Of a DNA stretch of 5,476 nucleotides, positions 5,470 to 5,476 are shown in pieces; within the stretch, counting starts at the first letter, position 1, and each line of letters opens with the position of its first letter. Made by a program: the position numbers and the translations under genes. Below the pieces are notes generated by a model that was given only the letters and a program-made list of their open reading frames with translations, had not been told where the DNA came from and did no database searches. Location: assembly GCA_045124055.1 (NCBI GenBank), contig JBGVKZ010000056.1:1-5476 (forward strand), read 5' to 3'. The DNA comes from CALZKI01 sp045124055. GTDB taxonomy: Bacteria > Bacillota > Clostridia > Lachnospirales > Lachnospiraceae.

Positions 5470-5476
5470 ATTTGCC

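Overview
The window reads as part of a low-GC Firmicutes chromosome, most likely a gut Clostridia/Lachnospiraceae-type organism. This rests on the AT-rich coding sequence, strong GGAGG-type ribosome binding sites, tight gene packing and the style of the Xre-type regulator at the left edge. No marker gene fixes the taxon, so this is inference.

Everything recognisable as a gene lies on the minus strand, so the order of transcription runs from right to left. The main unit is a compact five-gene operon: ABC ATPase (4462-5223), ABC-2 type permease A (3376-4449), ABC-2 type permease B (2126-3379), sensor histidine kinase (985-2112) and NarL/LuxR-type response regulator (335-970). The junctions are 12 bases, a 4-base ATGA overlap, 13 bases and 14 bases, which points to one transcript with coupled translation. 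After a 105-base gap comes a minus-strand Xre-family regulator (1-229) whose C-terminus lies outside the window.

The ATPase and two different permeases should form one membrane exporter. The kinase has a multi-helix membrane N-terminus and almost no extracellular domain, so it probably senses a membrane-associated signal or the transporter itself. It would phosphorylate the response regulator at D56, which would then control the operon. The gene content and order match the linearmycin-resistance type LnrLMN-LnrJK modules of Bacillus and similar drug or lipid exporters. The substrate cannot be read from the sequence.

The control region (5224-5340) holds an extended -10 element (TGTTATGAT) bracketed by an 8-bp inverted repeat (ACTACACT-N26-AGTGTAGT), with a second short palindrome (ATGAC-TTTT-GTCAT) upstream. 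A 12-mer, TTTACAGAAATT, occurs in the same orientation here and in the gap before the Xre gene, so the two transcription units may share a regulator.

The right edge (about 5341-5469) is unlike the rest. It is about 55% GC, has no gene, and packs four perfect hairpins into 130 bases, the last being a plus-strand Rho-independent terminator. It looks like a dispersed structured repeat or the end of a mobile element (IS200/IS605-like), and is the least explained part of the window. Otherwise I see a well-formed but familiar type of exporter and two-component module, not a clearly new system.
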